Origin: JADJAH01 sp964615795
Lineage (GTDB): Bacteria; Bacteroidota; Ignavibacteria; Tepidaquicellales; Tepidaquicellaceae
Direction: 5' to 3'
DNA: 64,000 bases
Assembly: GCA_964615795.1 (NCBI GenBank)
Contig: CAZTQR010000007.1
Span: 1 to 64,000 of the forward strand
The notes beneath the pieces were generated by a model. It did not search any database. It was not told the origin of the DNA and saw only the letters and a program-made list of their open reading frames with translations. This document shows positions 51,080-62,100 of this stretch, one piece after another. The translations under genes were made by a program, and so were the position numbers. Each line of letters begins with the position of its first letter. Position 1 is the first letter of the stretch.

Positions 51080-53542
51080 TCACGGTCTTATCAATCCCAC
51101 AAAATCAGCTGCATTATTATCAGCAATCACAAAGTCCGTGCCGTCAACAAAGTTATCGCCTGTGAGATCAGTGAAAACGTACCCGCTCACATAGTTTGCA
51201 GCGTCATTGTCAACTAAACTTACATCTGTTGCGTCAACCGATCCGTCCTGATCTACGTCGCCGCCGTAAACAGCGAATCTGATCGGCGAAGTATCAACCT
51301 GAATCTGATTGCTTCCGAATGCTTGCGATGCTGACGCTGTAAAATTATAAGAAGATGTATCACCGGTAAACGGAACAGGTGTTGCGCTCCATGTTTCGAT
51401 TGAATTTCTATGTTTGAAAACTCTGTATCCGTTATTAACTCTATTAAAAGTGAAACTTGCATTCCCGTTTGAATCAAGGACAGCTATAGAAGAATCAACG
51501 ATCGGATACGGCGGCAAAGGAATTCTGAGATACATTCTCGCAGTATCTCTTTTCATCATATTCGATGCAGAGTCATAAAACCCCTGGATCACAGCTGTAA
51601 TGTTTAAAGTTTTATAGGAAAGCAGATTTATACCCCAGCCGTGAACATATCCGATATCGGCGCCTGCATCGTCAACACATCTTAATTTCCACCAACCGTT
51701 TCTGTTTTCTCCGTTGAATGCAGATAGCGACTGGTTGGGCTTTACTGAGGGACTGAAAGGAGCCGATATACCCAACGGTGGCAATGCTCCAAGGCCTGAA
51801 GATGCAATCGAATCAGCATTATCGGAAAAGATTGTCATTATATCATTTGAATTTCCACCATTGGCATTAAGTAATTCAATTGTCGTTCCCGAAGGTGACG
51901 TTAAATATAGTTTCATATCCGATGTATAAGTATGTGACATCAGAACATAGACTTTAAGATCACTGACAGTTCCAATTCCGGAAATCAAAATAGAGTCGGA
52001 TATTCCCGTTGTATTATCATCGGGAACAAAGAATCTTCTTGTACTTGATGTATAAGAAGAACTGTAGAAACTGCTGTCATTGTCAGAAAGCATTGGTGAA
52101 CTCAATCTGGTATTGTTTGCATGAGCAGAACCGATTGAAGCAAGATTAATGTACTTCAATCCGTAATTATAATTAGTTGACCCGATCTTAAATCCGCTGT
52201 GAAGGTTATCAAAGTCAAAAATAATCAGACTATCCTGTAAGTCCGCCGGATATCGGGGATGTTTATACATAAAGTCATTGATCTCCTTTTGAGTCCTTGA
52301 TCTTCTCCAGATTCTTACTTCGTCAATTTGTCCCCTGAAAAGATTTGCGGAATTACTTGCGCCCGCTTTCCCTCCCATATATAAGCTGTCATAGCTTGAA
52401 TTGTTAATGAAAGGATTTCCGGAAAATGACCCGCTTCCTTTCAATATGCCATTAACATATATCGCGGCAATACCTGTCAAAGATGAATATGTTGCGGCGA
52501 CATGGGTCCACTGTGCGTTGGTAATCAACGGAGGCGTAGAGACAACACCATTTCCGCTGTTAATTGTAAACAATAACGCGCCTGAATTGTAAAGCTGTAA
52601 TGAATAGGCATGCGACCCTAATGAACTGCTTTTATTTATTATGTACTGATCGGTGGTGTAGTTGGTGACAGTATCTCTCTTTATCCAGCATTCCAAAGTG
52701 ATTGCACTGATCGCGGAAACCGGATCACCAATGTTGTAATGGCTGCAGTAACTGCTTCCGTTTAGAACGAGACTATTATTGTAATCCAAGTGATTGACAG
52801 CCTTATCAGAATAATTTATGTAAGTGATGTTTGTTCCGGTTCCATTGTTCTGGGTTGGTCCGCTGATATCAATTGCAGAATTGTCAAACTGATAACTTGC
52901 AGCAAGAAAACTATAAGCACCGCTCAGCTGATACATGTTTAATGGTATGAACATATTGCCAAGTAATTCAGAAGATGTCCGGGCACTGTGCCAGATCCTA
53001 ACATTATCCAGTCTGCCGTTGAAGAAATATGCAGGCGAGCCGCTTTGTCTGTCACAGCCAATGAACAAGGCTTCAAAATTACTACCTACGTTTCCGGTGA
53101 TTCCTGTTCTTGAAGTATCGAGCACTCCGTTTATGTAAAGAGATGTTGTTGTTCCATTGTAAGTTCCGGCTATATGTGTCCATTGATTTGCCTTCACAAC
53201 GCCGGAAACTCTGCTTCGCAAGAAGTTTCCCGAACCCCCCTTCGGGAAGAAGACAAATCGGCCAGAATTTTCAATTCCGAAGTAATAACTCGTCAGATAA
53301 TTTTTCCCGATAATGCATGCGGAACCTGATGGCAATGCTGTCGGATATACCCAGGCTTCAACTGTTATTGCTGTTGACGGATTCAATTCACTGTGCCATG
53401 GAACCGAAACATAACTGTTAGTTCCATTGAAGCTTGCCGCAAAGTTATTAGCATATTGCGCTGCACCGGTTTGCAGATTTATGAGATTGATAATTGCCAG
53501 TTTGCAGAAGAGCAGAATCAGAAGATTTGGTTTGGTTTTCAT
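51080..53542 (-). CDS. Secreted double-LamG, P-domain protein with shared C-module (paralog)
   Basis: An 820-residue secreted protein with a signal peptide ending about GAAQ. LamG domains lie at about 35-200 (ITVEAWVYPTALPSGSACII, WTHIAGTYNGT) and 245-420 (ITLECWIKRD, WTHVAATYSS). A P-like domain lies at about 500-640 (DLKVYVLMSHTYTSDMKLYL, NRNGWWKLRCVDDAGADIG). The module is at about 650-820, with GGDVDQDGSVDATD and DLTGDNFVDGTD, ending FVGLIRP. Its architecture matches the gene at 43638-46115, though the sequences have diverged. The upstream gene (53607-57461) ends 65 bases before, so the two may share a transcript. Confidence 0.85.
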   Translation of the reverse strand: MKTKPNLLILLFCKLAIINLINLQTGAAQYANNFAASFNGTNSYVSVPWHSELNPSTAITVEAWVYPTALPSGSACIIGKNYLTSYYFGIENSGRFVFFPKGGSGNFLRSRVSGVVKANQWTHIAGTYNGTTTSLYINGVLDTSRTGITGNVGSNFEALFIGCDRQSGSPAYFFNGRLDNVRIWHSARTSSELLGNMFIPLNMYQLSGAYSFLAASYQFDNSAIDISGPTQNNGTGTNITYINYSDKAVNHLDYNNSLVLNGSSYCSHYNIGDPVSAISAITLECWIKRDTVTNYTTDQYIINKSSSLGSHAYSLQLYNSGALLFTINSGNGVVSTPPLITNAQWTHVAATYSSLTGIAAIYVNGILKGSGSFSGNPFINNSSYDSLYMGGKAGASNSANLFRGQIDEVRIWRRSRTQKEINDFMYKHPRYPADLQDSLIIFDFDNLHSGFKIGSTNYNYGLKYINLASIGSAHANNTRLSSPMLSDNDSSFYSSSYTSSTRRFFVPDDNTTGISDSILISGIGTVSDLKVYVLMSHTYTSDMKLYLTSPSGTTIELLNANGGNSNDIMTIFSDNADSIASSGLGALPPLGISAPFSPSVKPNQSLSAFNGENRNGWWKLRCVDDAGADIGYVHGWGINLLSYKTLNITAVIQGFYDSASNMMKRDTARMYLRIPLPPYPIVDSSIAVLDSNGNASFTFNRVNNGYRVFKHRNSIETWSATPVPFTGDTSSYNFTASASQAFGSNQIQVDTSPIRFAVYGGDVDQDGSVDATDVSLVDNDAANYVSGYVFTDLTGDNFVDGTDFVIADNNAADFVGLIRP

Positions 53543-53606
53543 TTTAGTTGAAAGTTGTTAAAGTTAAAGAGTTCGTGAGTCATAAGTACCAAACCTGAAT
53601 TCCGTT

Positions 53607-56600
53607 TCACGGTCTCACTAAGCTCACAAAAGTCGCCGCATTGTTATCTGCAATCGCAAAGTCAGTTCCGTCAACAAAGTTATCTCCGGTCAGGTCTGTC
53701 ACTACATATCCGCTGACAAAGACTGATGCAGCGTTATCAATTGCGCTTAAGTCTGTAGCGTCAACGGTCCCGTCCTGGTTCACATCACCGCCGAAGATGG
53801 CAAAGCGAATCGGTGATGCATCAACCTGCTTCATGTTGTTTCCGTAAGCCTGAGTGTTTGCCGTTGTGAAATTATATGTAAGAGAATTTCCTGCAAATGT
53901 TTGAACGGTCTTGCTCCAAGTTTCAAGAGAATTTCTGTGCTTTAACTGCAAATAGTAATTTACTCCGTTGACAGCATTCGCAAATGAAAAGAAGCCTGCT
54001 CCGGCACTGCTCAATTGTGCCTTTGCAGAATCAACTATTGCAAAAGGCGCAGTGCTGTTTCTCAGATAAACTCTTGCGGTATCCTGAACCATTGTGTTCG
54101 CCGTAGGATTGTAAAATCCCTGGACCAACATTGTAAGATTCAGGACTGCAAACGGACTTTGCGTTGAAGCAACCGGACTGTAGTTACCGTGAATATCCTG
54201 AGCTACGATGAAGTAATAGTACACTCCCGTAAGAGGTGAAGTGTCGAGATAAGTTGAATCTGAAGTTGTCGCAAATACAGGTTCACTGTTTGGATCAATA
54301 GACGGCGAAGAGCTTCTGTACAGAATGTAGTTTAATAAGTCGGGTGCATCACTTCTTTTCCAGTTAAGCGTTACAGACGACATTATTGATGAAGCTGTAA
54401 AGGGCGAAACCATGAGAGGAGCAATATTGTCAACGCTCCTGCCGGAAAGAATTGCAGATCTCCAGAATTGATTTTGATCAGAAGTCCTGGCCGTGATACG
54501 ATAGAAGAAAGTTCCCAAAGTGCCTGAACCTGAATCTAAAGGTGTTGAAGAAATGTAAGAGTAAAAAGAGTTTTTTGCAGACGGTATTTGCGCAACATTT
54601 ACCCAGGCATAATTTCCTGAAACCGGAGGCGAACTTCTTTCAACCAAATAGTGAGTTATGATGTCGATTCCATTCACATCAAACGAACTTCTTGCCCATT
54701 TCAGATCAACAAAACCTCCCTGATCGTTAGGCACATCCTTCACATGCATAAGAATTGGTTTTACGCTAACAGCAGATCCCAAATACATGTACGCTCTGCC
54801 TGTGGAGGAAGAATATCCGCTGGCACCACAGATCACATCCGAATATCCGTCTCCGTTTACATCACCCGCAGCAGATACTGAAACTCCGAAAAGATTACCT
54901 GCAGATTCTCCCGTCATTACAATATCAGAAATATTGTCCATATCTGATCCTCCATAGTAAATATGTGATTTGCCTATTGAAGAATTATGATCCTTGGCTC
55001 CCACAATCACATCTGAATATCCGTCCCTGTTTACATCACCTCCTGCAGACACTGAAATTCCGTAAAGATTACCTGCAGATTCTCCCGTCATTACGATATC
55101 AGCCACAGTATTGAATAACGATCCGCCAAAAAAAATATAAACTTTGCCGGTATTTGAACTATATCCGTAAGCCGCAACAATTACATCCGCATACCCGTCT
55201 CCGTTTACATCGCCTGCATCAGAAACCGCACTTCCGAATTTATCATTTACTGCCTCTCCGGTCATTAATACATCTGCTATGTTATTCATTGAAGATCCGC
55301 CAAGGTATATATATGATCTGCCGGTATTTGAAGAATATGAAGCTGCTCCCACAATGACATCAGTATAACCATCTCCGTTTACATCTCCTGCTGAGGATAC
55401 TGTAAAACCAAATGCATAATTTATGGCTGCTCCCGTCATAATCACATCAGCCGTATTGTTCATAGATGATCCGCCAAAGTATATGTATGCTCTGCCTGTA
55501 AATGTAGAATACTTGTCAGCTCCGATAATTACATCAGAAAATCCGTCATTGTTTACATCACCTGCATCAGAAACTGCAATTCCATATCTGTCATTTGCGA
55601 ACTCGCCCGTTAATATGACATCTGCTACATTGTTCATTGCAGAGCCGCCAAAGTAAATGTATGCCTTCCCTGTTGATGATGAATATCCGTAAGCTCCGAT
55701 TACAACATCGGAATAACCGTCGCCGTTGACGTCTCCGGCTGTTGAGACCGAATTTCCAAATTCATTGCTCACCGCTTCTCCTGTCATTGTGACATCCGCA
55801 GTAATATCCATTGAAGGTCCTCCGTAGTAAATATAAGCTCTTCCTGTATTTGTTGAATATCCGTTAGCTCCTACAATAACATCTGCATACCCGTCCCCGT
55901 TTACATCACCTGCAGCGGATACAGAAACACCAAAAGAATTATTTATTGCTTCGCCTGTCATTGCTGATTCATGCGTAATCTCACCTTTCATATAGTAATC
56001 ATACAAATAGACTCTGCCGGAATTCACATTGTAACCGTTGGCACTGACCAGAATATCATCATATCCGTCACCGTTTATATCTCCGGCTGATGAAACTGAT
56101 CTTCCATAAGAATTTCCCGTTCCCTCACCCGTTATTGAGCCATCGGAAATGTTATTCATGGATGATCCGCCTAAATAAATGTAAACTTTCCCGGTAAATG
56201 TATTATGCGCATAAGCTCCGGCTATCACATCTTCATGTCCGTCGCCGTTAATATCTCCTGTTGACGAAACTGAAAAACCGAAGCTCGAACCGACAGGCTC
56301 TCCATCAATCGTAACATCGGGCACGCTGTTCAAAGAAGAGCCGCCATGAAAAATGTAAACTCTTCCGTTACTTGAATTGTATCCATAAGCTCCAATTATT
56401 ACATCTGAGAATCCGTCTCCGTTCACATCCCCTGATGAAACCGAATATCCGAATGTGTTATTTACGGCTTCGCCTGTTAACGTTAGATCAGCAACGTTAT
56501 TCATTGCAGATCCTCCAAGATAAATATATGCTCTGCCTGTACTTGTACTGTATCCATACGCACCCGCTACTATGTCGGAATAACCGTCCCCGTTTACGTC

Positions 56601-57461
56601 ACCGGCAGATGAAACCGAAAACCCGAAGAAATTGGATGTCGCTCCACCGGTCATTGTTACATCAGCAACATTATTCATTGCAGAACCACCAAGATATATA
56701 TAAACTCTGCCGGTACCTGTGCTGTATCCGCTTGCTCCGATAACTACATCAGAATACCCGTCTCCATTTGCATCGCCGGCTGATGAAACTGATGTGCCGA
56801 ACAAGTCATTTGCAGTTCCGCCGTTCATAGTTACATCAGCAATGTTATTCATCAACGATCCGCCAAAATAGATATAGGCCCTGCCTGTATTTGAGCTGTT
56901 TCCATAAGCTCCCACAACTACATCAGAGTATCCGTCTGAGTTAACATCACCTGCTGTTGATACCGAATAGCCGAAATAATTATTAGCGGCTTCTCCCGTC
57001 ATTATCACATCAGCAGTTGTATTCATAGCAGTTCCTCCGTAAAAAATGTAAGCTCTTCCTGTAGCAGATGAATATATATATGCTCCAACGATAATGTCAT
57101 CATACCCGTCTCCATTTACATCACCTGCCGAGCTTACGGATATGCCAAAATTGGAACCCGATACGGGAGAATTGAATACCTTCTTTTGAAAAGCATCGCC
57201 TTCGGGTTCTTCCGGAACTTGCCGCGACTTTGCATTCGCTTCACCATTTATGAGTCTGTTTCCGTTTTCATCCCGCAGACTCTTTAACCAGCTCTCAGAT
57301 ACTCCCTCTGGCAGGGAGTCGGAAACCGTCTGCTGTACTTTAACATTATGATACCCGAAGGGGCCGTCTTCTCCATTGCCGGTAAATGAACCGGCGAGAG
57401 TAACGGAATAGAACATTAAGATCATTCCGGCGATCGCAAAATGTTTAGCTTGAATTGTCAT
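53607..57461 (-). CDS. Secreted FG-GAP/integrin-propeller protein (14 repeats) with shared C-module
   Basis: A 1284-residue secreted protein with a signal peptide (to about 24). Fourteen FG-GAP repeats of about 57 residues lie at about 95-890. Each has FGxSVSxAGDVNGDGYSDVI, then VGAxGYSxxTGRxYIYxGG and MNNxADVxMTGE. The DxNxDGxxD loop binds calcium, as in alpha-integrin propellers. The linker between repeats 7 and 8 differs (YDYYMKGEITHESAMTGE), so the array probably forms two seven-bladed propellers. A fibronectin-like region (about 900-1100) and the shared module (about 1110-1284, ending FVSLVRP) follow. It lacks a catalytic site; an adhesive or ligand-binding role is likely. Confidence 0.88.
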   Translation of the reverse strand: MTIQAKHFAIAGMILMFYSVTLAGSFTGNGEDGPFGYHNVKVQQTVSDSLPEGVSESWLKSLRDENGNRLINGEANAKSRQVPEEPEGDAFQKKVFNSPVSGSNFGISVSSAGDVNGDGYDDIIVGAYIYSSATGRAYIFYGGTAMNTTADVIMTGEAANNYFGYSVSTAGDVNSDGYSDVVVGAYGNSSNTGRAYIYFGGSLMNNIADVTMNGGTANDLFGTSVSSAGDANGDGYSDVVIGASGYSTGTGRVYIYLGGSAMNNVADVTMTGGATSNFFGFSVSSAGDVNGDGYSDIVAGAYGYSTSTGRAYIYLGGSAMNNVADLTLTGEAVNNTFGYSVSSGDVNGDGFSDVIIGAYGYNSSNGRVYIFHGGSSLNSVPDVTIDGEPVGSSFGFSVSSTGDINGDGHEDVIAGAYAHNTFTGKVYIYLGGSSMNNISDGSITGEGTGNSYGRSVSSAGDINGDGYDDILVSANGYNVNSGRVYLYDYYMKGEITHESAMTGEAINNSFGVSVSAAGDVNGDGYADVIVGANGYSTNTGRAYIYYGGPSMDITADVTMTGEAVSNEFGNSVSTAGDVNGDGYSDVVIGAYGYSSSTGKAYIYFGGSAMNNVADVILTGEFANDRYGIAVSDAGDVNNDGFSDVIIGADKYSTFTGRAYIYFGGSSMNNTADVIMTGAAINYAFGFTVSSAGDVNGDGYTDVIVGAASYSSNTGRSYIYLGGSSMNNIADVLMTGEAVNDKFGSAVSDAGDVNGDGYADVIVAAYGYSSNTGKVYIFFGGSLFNTVADIVMTGESAGNLYGISVSAGGDVNRDGYSDVIVGAKDHNSSIGKSHIYYGGSDMDNISDIVMTGESAGNLFGVSVSAAGDVNGDGYSDVICGASGYSSSTGRAYMYLGSAVSVKPILMHVKDVPNDQGGFVDLKWARSSFDVNGIDIITHYLVERSSPPVSGNYAWVNVAQIPSAKNSFYSYISSTPLDSGSGTLGTFFYRITARTSDQNQFWRSAILSGRSVDNIAPLMVSPFTASSIMSSVTLNWKRSDAPDLLNYILYRSSSPSIDPNSEPVFATTSDSTYLDTSPLTGVYYYFIVAQDIHGNYSPVASTQSPFAVLNLTMLVQGFYNPTANTMVQDTARVYLRNSTAPFAIVDSAKAQLSSAGAGFFSFANAVNGVNYYLQLKHRNSLETWSKTVQTFAGNSLTYNFTTANTQAYGNNMKQVDASPIRFAIFGGDVNQDGTVDATDLSAIDNAASVFVSGYVVTDLTGDNFVDGTDFAIADNNAATFVSLVRP

Positions 57462-57626
57462 GATGAGGTGTATTGGTTGTTATGATTAAGTTAATTTGTT
57501 CTGACTTCGCTTTGATGTTGTTAAGATCCTCAGCAAATTAATTCAGGTGAAACGGTTCTCCAAAGAAATTTTTTTGAAATAGCATCCTGACTTTAACATA
57601 TTGCCGTCAGTTCATAATTTGGAAAT

Positions 57627-59084
57627 ATGCTAAGATACAGCGCCATACAAATCCTCAAATCATTTTCAGCAATGGAACTGAAACTGTTTGAAGAATTCAT
57701 ACAGAATCCCTTCCATAACAAAAATCTGAAGGTCGTTGAGTTCTTTCAACTGCTCAAGAACCATCATCCTGAATATTCGTCTGAGCATCTAACAAAGGAA
57801 GTTCTGTTCAGGTCAATGATGGGAAATGCCCGTTACAAGGAGTCTTATATTCGAAATCTCTTTTCGGACCTGAATGTGCTTGCTGAGAATTTCTTAAAGT
57901 TAAGACTGACCGAAAGTAATCCCGCGTTTGAAAAGCTCTTCATAGAAGAATTGAAGAACCGTGATCTGACCGTCATAACGGAGAAAAAGATCAGAGCATT
58001 TGAAAAGAGAATCAGGCCTGTCAAAGTTAAAGATCACACCTATTACGAAGACATCAACTTCATTTATGAAATAAGGAGCTTTCTGGTGGTTGACAGATCA
58101 CTGACTGATAATTTCAGGGATATACAGTTGAGGAATACAATAAGATTGTTCCTGATTTCAGTCTTTGAGAATCTGTTCTATATGATAATTGAAGAACAGC
58201 GTGTCAATGTAAAGCACAGATATGATTTTGTAAAACATGCATTAGAATATATGCAGACTCATCAGCATGAATTTGAAGATTCACCTTTGCTGATGATCTA
58301 TTTCCACTTAAGCAATTGCTTTCTGTCTGAGAAATCAGAATACAGTGATGATCATCTCAAAACAGCGAAGAAGTATTTCAGAAAGCATTTTTCAGCACTT
58401 ACGAAGATTGACAAGAAGAATATATACTCGGTAATGCAGGTTTACTATATCAACAAAATATCGAGGGGAGATAATTCACATAATAAGGATTTCTTGAATT
58501 TTCTGCTTGAGATGCTGAAGTTCAATGTTCTGTCCCATAAGAAAGGTGACTTCATTAATCTGAATCTTTACAGAAACATTCTGATACTCTGCACAATGGA
58601 AAAGGAAACAAATATTCTGAAACATTTTATTGCAAAGTATATCCGCTTTGTAGATGAGCAATGCCGTGAGTCGGTTCTTGCATATTCGAATTCACAACTG
58701 AGTTTTCTGCAGGGCCATTTTCAGAAAGCCATAGATCTCTGCAACCACATTAATCTGAATGACCTGCTTGATTCAACAAACGACAACCTTTATTTCAAGA
58801 ACGACATTAAGACTTTGACCCTTAAAAGTCTTTATGAACTGGAAGCTTTTGAAAGCGCTATTTCTTTTATTGATTCATACAGGCATTTTCTCAGAAAATC
58901 AAGACTGATGAAGGATGAGATGAGAGATAGTTACCTGTTATTCGCAAACTCGGTAAGCGAGTTAATCAGACTCAGGAACAGATTTGATGAATATGCGTTT
59001 GCAAAATTCAAAACGCGAATCATCACTTCAAAATTTTCGAATGTGCAGTGGATCTTAGAGAAACTCAAAGAGTTCGAAAATTGA
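57627..59084 (+). CDS. Cytosolic helical protein of unknown function (paralog of the partial gene at the window end)
   Basis: A 485-residue protein without signal peptide or membrane segment. It is rich in amphipathic helices and Lys/Glu/Phe/Leu (SAIQILKSFSAMELKLFEEF, IQNPFHNKNLKVVEFFQLLK). The remainder repeats paired helices in an irregular alpha-solenoid-like way. No catalytic motif or known family is recognised. The same N-terminal pattern (EILKSF, then F-x-x-SSYHNKN) begins another ORF at 63869, so this is a lineage gene family. It is flanked by FG-GAP protein genes. Confidence 0.75.
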   Translation: MLRYSAIQILKSFSAMELKLFEEFIQNPFHNKNLKVVEFFQLLKNHHPEYSSEHLTKEVLFRSMMGNARYKESYIRNLFSDLNVLAENFLKLRLTESNPAFEKLFIEELKNRDLTVITEKKIRAFEKRIRPVKVKDHTYYEDINFIYEIRSFLVVDRSLTDNFRDIQLRNTIRLFLISVFENLFYMIIEEQRVNVKHRYDFVKHALEYMQTHQHEFEDSPLLMIYFHLSNCFLSEKSEYSDDHLKTAKKYFRKHFSALTKIDKKNIYSVMQVYYINKISRGDNSHNKDFLNFLLEMLKFNVLSHKKGDFINLNLYRNILILCTMEKETNILKHFIAKYIRFVDEQCRESVLAYSNSQLSFLQGHFQKAIDLCNHINLNDLLDSTNDNLYFKNDIKTLTLKSLYELEAFESAISFIDSYRHFLRKSRLMKDEMRDSYLLFANSVSELIRLRNRFDEYAFAKFKTRIITSKFSNVQWILEKLKEFEN

Positions 59085-59126
59085 TTTCCAATTGCTGAGT
59101 CAATTCCACAGAATTCACATATCTCT

Positions 59127-59184
59127 GCCTGCGTAAAGCAGGCGATTCTCATTCCTCAGCTCTCACCTCTCACCTCTCACCTCT
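59127..59184. repeat. Small hairpin and TCTCACC triplicate between convergent genes
   Basis: GCCTGC (59127-59132) and GCAGGC (59138-59143) form a 6-bp hairpin with a 5-base loop. Then TCTCACC is repeated three times in tandem (59161-59181). The hairpin has no T-run in either direction, so it is at best a weak terminator for the two convergent genes. The heptamer repeat is a short simple-sequence tract that may vary in copy number. Confidence 0.4.
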
Positions 59185-59194
59185 AATGTGCTTC

Positions 59195-62100
59195 TCACGG
59201 TCTTATCACGTTGACAAAATTCGCCGCATTGTTGTCCGCAATCGCGAAGTCTGTTCCGTCAACGAAGTTGTCGCCGGTAATATCTGTCACAACATACCCT
59301 GCGACAAAGTTCGATGCATCATTATCAATTGTGCTCACATCTGTAGCGTCAACAGTTCCGTCCTGATTCACATCTCCGCCGTACACCGCAAACTTCTGCG
59401 GAGAGACATCAACCTGTATCTGATTGCTTCCGTATGCGGTCAATGCGGATTGTGTGAAGTCATAGGTCTGAGAACCGTTCACAAATGCGCTGCCTGTATT
59501 CCATGTCTCAATTGAATTCCTGTGCTTGAGCTGCAGATAATACATTGCTCCGTTCAGTATTGCAGTGTTTGAAAATGTCCCTGTGGCCGACCCCGAAATG
59601 CTCAAGTAGAATCTGGCCGAGTCGAGCACAGCGTATGGAGAGTTATATTCCCTTACATATACCGTCACGGTATCCCTTACTGTTGTGTTTGATGACGGAT
59701 CATAGAAACCCTGTATGAATGCACTCAGCGTCAGGCTCGGAGCGGAAAGCGTATTCACCCTTGGCCTGAAATCTCCCGCAGGTATAGGTATGTAATTGCT
59801 GAAATATTTCCACGGCCCGAATTTCTGATACGGATTATTTGAGGGATCATACCTGACTCTCGCACGCCATCTGTATTCGTATGTTGAATTCAAACCGCTC
59901 ATATCATAGTTAACATTTTTGCCGGCCAATGTAAGATCTTCAAAGTTGCCGGAATTATTGTACTCTGTGCTGTTTGTAATCACGGTTCCGCTATAGACAG
60001 TTCCGGCCCGTCTTCTCTCGAAAACGATCGTGCCGTCTGCTCTTCCGAACGGACTGTTTGCATAAATCCGAAATCTCACACCGCCGTCTGTGCCGGTATT
60101 GTTGCCCGAACAAACAACATTGTTTGTGCCGTTGTCAAACTGGCGAAGATTAGCTCTCTTGCATGTTGCAAGATTTCCATAGAACGCAAATATCAATCCT
60201 TCATCAGTATCTCCGTTGTTCTGCAAAGGACTTCCTATGATGATATCAGAATATCCGTCGCCGTTTATGTCACCCGCAGTCGAAATTGACAAACCAAAAT
60301 CAGTATTCGCCTGATCTGGTTCATAGAACCAGGCGGATGAAGCAGGTATTCCTGTCTGTGAACCGTAATAAAGATAAACTCTTCCTTCATTTGTTTGTCC
60401 GTTGTCATATTCGGGAGTAGAAATTATCACATCTTCATATCCGTCTCCGTTAACATCTCCTGCATTGCACACTGATTTTCCGAACTGCGCGCCCGCCTGA
60501 TTGACCTCGAGAGTTCTCGAAGGAGTTGCAGATACTCCCGATGCAGAACCGTTGTAAATGTATGCTCTGCCCTCATTGCTTTCCACGTTATCATACAGAT
60601 TTGCTCCGACTATGATATCAAAGAATGAGTCGGCATTGACATCTCCCGCAGTCGAAACAGAATACCCGAACTGTGCGCTTGCCTGATCGCTTTCGAGCAT
60701 TATGTTATGAGTCAAAGGCAGTCCGGACAAAGATCCGTGATATAAAAATACAGCACCCTCGTCTGTCTGGCCGTTATCATACTTGTAAGCTCCGACGATG
60801 ATATCAGAAATGCCGTCACCGTTCACATCACCCGTGGAAACGGAATTTCCGAAGCCGGCATTTGCCTGATTTCCTTCAGCGGTCCATACAGGATTTGCTG
60901 TAAGCCCTGAAGTTGAACCATAATACACAAAAACTTTACCTTCACCCGATTCTCCTGAATTGTAATTGTCCGCGCCGATGATGATGTCAGAAAAACCGTC
61001 ACCGTTCACATCGCCTGCAGCCGAAACAGAGCTTCCGAAATGCGCATTGTCCTGCCTGGAATTATCATTCCATGAAGCCGATGAAGAAAGTCCGGTGGAT
61101 GAGCCGTTGAATACCCATACTCTGCCCTGATCCGTATAACCGGTTCCGTTCCAGAGATTTGCCGAGACTATTACATCCGAGTATCCGTCGCCGTTTATAT
61201 CTCCCGCAGTACGGACTGCAAAACCGAATTGCGCGCTGTCTTCGTTAAATTCCTTTGTCCAGTCGGGTGCCGCTGAAAGTCCTGACAAGGAACCATGATA
61301 CACATAAGCTCTTCCTTCATCTGTCTGTCCATTGTCGAAGAACGGAGCACCGACTATCACATCGGCATAACCGTCTCCGTTCACATCACCTGCAATTGAA
61401 ACAGAGTAACCAAGCTGCGAGTTAACCTGATTGTTTTCATAACTCCAGTTGGATGTAGATGCAAGTCCCGCTGCAAAACCGTTGAACACAAATGCAGCGC
61501 CAACGCCGACCTGCGGACTCCCGACTATCACGTCAGAGAAACCGTCGCCGTTGATATCACCGGCGGTACAAACAGAAATGCCGAACCATGCATTTGCCGT
61601 ATTGTCTTCGTAAGTCCAGTCATAACCTGCACCCGGTCCGGAAGCCGAACCTAAAAACACATATGCTCTTCCTTCCTGAGTCTGATTGTTTGAATATTCA
61701 GGAGCACCTGCAATTATGTCTGCATATCCGTCTCCGTTCACATCACCGGCTGTATTGACTGAAGAACCTAACTTAGCACCGGCATAGTTTGATTCATAGC
61801 TCCAGGCGGCAGTAGTGGAACCGCCTGATGAATTTCCATAGAAGAGCTGCACTCTTCCTTCACTTGTCTCACTGTTTGAATATGTATTTGATCCGATAAT
61901 AACATCCGAATACCCATCGCCATTAACATCTCCACCTGTTGCAACCGAATACCCGAATCTGCTTTGCGCAATATTTGATTCCACTTCCCAAACAGGAGTT
62001 GAATTTAGTCCTGCGGCAGTATTTTCTCCTTTGTAGATGAATGCCTTTCCCTCAACGCTTTCAGTATTTGTAAAGTGAGGTGTGCCTATAATGATATCCG